From: Thiofilum flexile DSM 14609
GTDB taxonomy: Bacteria > Pseudomonadota > Gammaproteobacteria > Thiotrichales > Thiotrichaceae
Direction of reading: 5' to 3'
Assembly (NCBI RefSeq): GCF_000380185.1
Contig: NZ_KB904780.1
Coordinates: forward strand, 98,994-162,993
Length of the DNA stretch: 64,000 nucleotides
Shown piece after piece: positions 63,726 through 64,000 of the stretch. The notes beneath the pieces are model-generated. The model was given only the letters and a program-made list of their open reading frames with translations. It had not been told where the DNA came from and made no database searches. A program made the translations under genes and the position numbers. Every line of letters starts with the position of its first letter. Within the stretch, counting starts at the first letter, position 1.

Positions 63726-64000
63726 ATGTCAACGGTTCAGAGTTCAACCACTACACCAATAAGGACAACTAGTACTACTACGCCCACCCCTACCAGCACT
63801 AGTGGTACTTTTCGTAATCAGAATTTATATAACAACCCTAGTTTCTTACAGTTACTGCGTTTAATTATTCAGTTATTACAACAAATCCAGAGTGGTCAAG
63901 GAACAACTCCCGGAACTGGAACAACTCCCGGAACTGGAACAACTCCCGGAACTGGAACAACTCCCGGAACTGGAACAACTCCCGGAACTGGAACAACTCC
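63726..64000 (+). CDS. Second Tgl-like paralogue, 5' part only (runs off the window)
   Basis: An open frame from ATG 63726 to the window end, without a stop. Residues 1-58 align with the start of the protein at 62000: MSTVQSSTTTPIRTTSTTTP against MSAVQSSISTPLRTTTTTPT, and NQNLYNNPSFLQLLRLIIQL against NQNLYNNPSSLQPLYLIAQL. It then enters a tandem TPGTGT repeat in place of the TPTPIPVPTSAP linker of copy 1. The catalytic part, if any, is beyond the window. Confidence 0.85.
   Translation, partial: MSTVQSSTTTPIRTTSTTTPTPTSTSGTFRNQNLYNNPSFLQLLRLIIQLLQQIQSGQGTTPGTGTTPGTGTTPGTGTTPGTGTTPGTGTT
63900..64000 (+). repeat. 18-bp coding tandem repeat (GTGTTP hexapeptide)
   Basis: The unit GGAACTGGAACAACTCCC begins at 63912, 63930, 63948, 63966 and 63984 and is still running at the window end, with identical units. 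A partial unit precedes it. Eighteen bases keep the frame, so copy number can change by slippage and lengthen or shorten a flexible Gly/Thr/Pro linker between the N-terminal region and the rest of the protein. Confidence 0.95.

Noticed and set aside
63900..64000. Regular repeats as a possible CRISPR array
   Set aside because: The units are directly adjacent with no spacers, 18 bp long and in frame within an ORF.
1..64000. tRNA genes, insertion sequences, integrases and prophage genes
   Set aside because: I looked for tRNA T-loop patterns, transposase or integrase motifs and att-like direct repeats and found none I could support.

Overview
The window is a chromosomal stretch of a gammaproteobacterium. 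The evidence is the gene order of the division/cell-wall (dcw) cluster running into lpxC, dciA, secA, argJ and mutT, the rpsF-rpsR-DUF2232-rplI-dnaB block, a BaeSR pair, OxyR, a type II secretion gspEFGHIJK run, and lipid A chemistry (lpxC and an LpxL-like acyltransferase). Moderate GC, exosortase H and the overall mix would fit a Thiothrix-like member of the Thiotrichales. That genus-level guess is inference only.

Layout. 1-930: the 3' end of a degenerate DEAD-box-helicase-like gene and a YdcH-type small protein. 979-5320 (minus): secA-argJ-mutT. 6100-6528 (plus): dciA. 6618-24140 (minus): lpxC, then the dcw cluster, which is transcribed rsmH-ftsL-ftsI-murE-murF-mraY-murD-ftsW-murG-murC-ddl-ftsQ-ftsA-ftsZ with overlapping or abutting genes and ends in an intrinsic terminator. 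mraZ and murB are not in the cluster. 24650-24997 (minus): RNase P RNA. 25062-29845: an unknown membrane-anchored protein (possible dead M28 fold), an unknown acidic protein, exosortase H with its partner membrane protein, and a Ser/Thr kinase. 30268-33827: ribosomal proteins S6, S18 and L9 with DUF2232, then the replicative helicase DnaB. 33907-37624: a Thr/Pro-rich SH3-like protein and BaeSR. 38015-40942: a FadB/FadJ-like protein with altered active sites, then OxyR. 40908-46692 (minus): type II secretion pseudopilins, GspF and GspE. 46843-49633: small membrane protein, VWA protein and two tandem glycine-zipper lipoproteins. 49726-57060: ispG, a possible 30-residue ORF, O-acetylhomoserine sulfhydrylase, murI, an inositol-monophosphatase-like gene, and hemH with a COG1058 protein and an LpxL-like acyltransferase.

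57084-64000 is the accessory region and the most interesting part. A minus-strand block follows the Yersinia Ysc operon order (C, D, E, F, G, I, J) and encodes the basal body and needle of a type III secretion system. Its SctC carries only the N0/N1 domains joined to a DUF4124-like tail and has no secretin pore. Divergent from it is a 400-residue protein with a Ser/Thr/Pro-rich N-terminus and a domain I recognise as related to the Bacillus spore-coat transglutaminase Tgl, with Cys236 at the nucleophile position. About 2 kb containing the 5' part of sctC, the shared intergenic region and this gene has been duplicated in tandem. The second copy carries a broken sctC remnant, a conserved promoter-proximal block and a paralogous ORF that runs off the window through an 18-bp coding repeat. 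I read this as a candidate type III substrate family expanding next to its secretion apparatus (inference).

A 128-bp structured repeat occurs twice (27522-27649 and 37651-37778). A 35-bp end-to-end derivative of it lies at 54135-54169.
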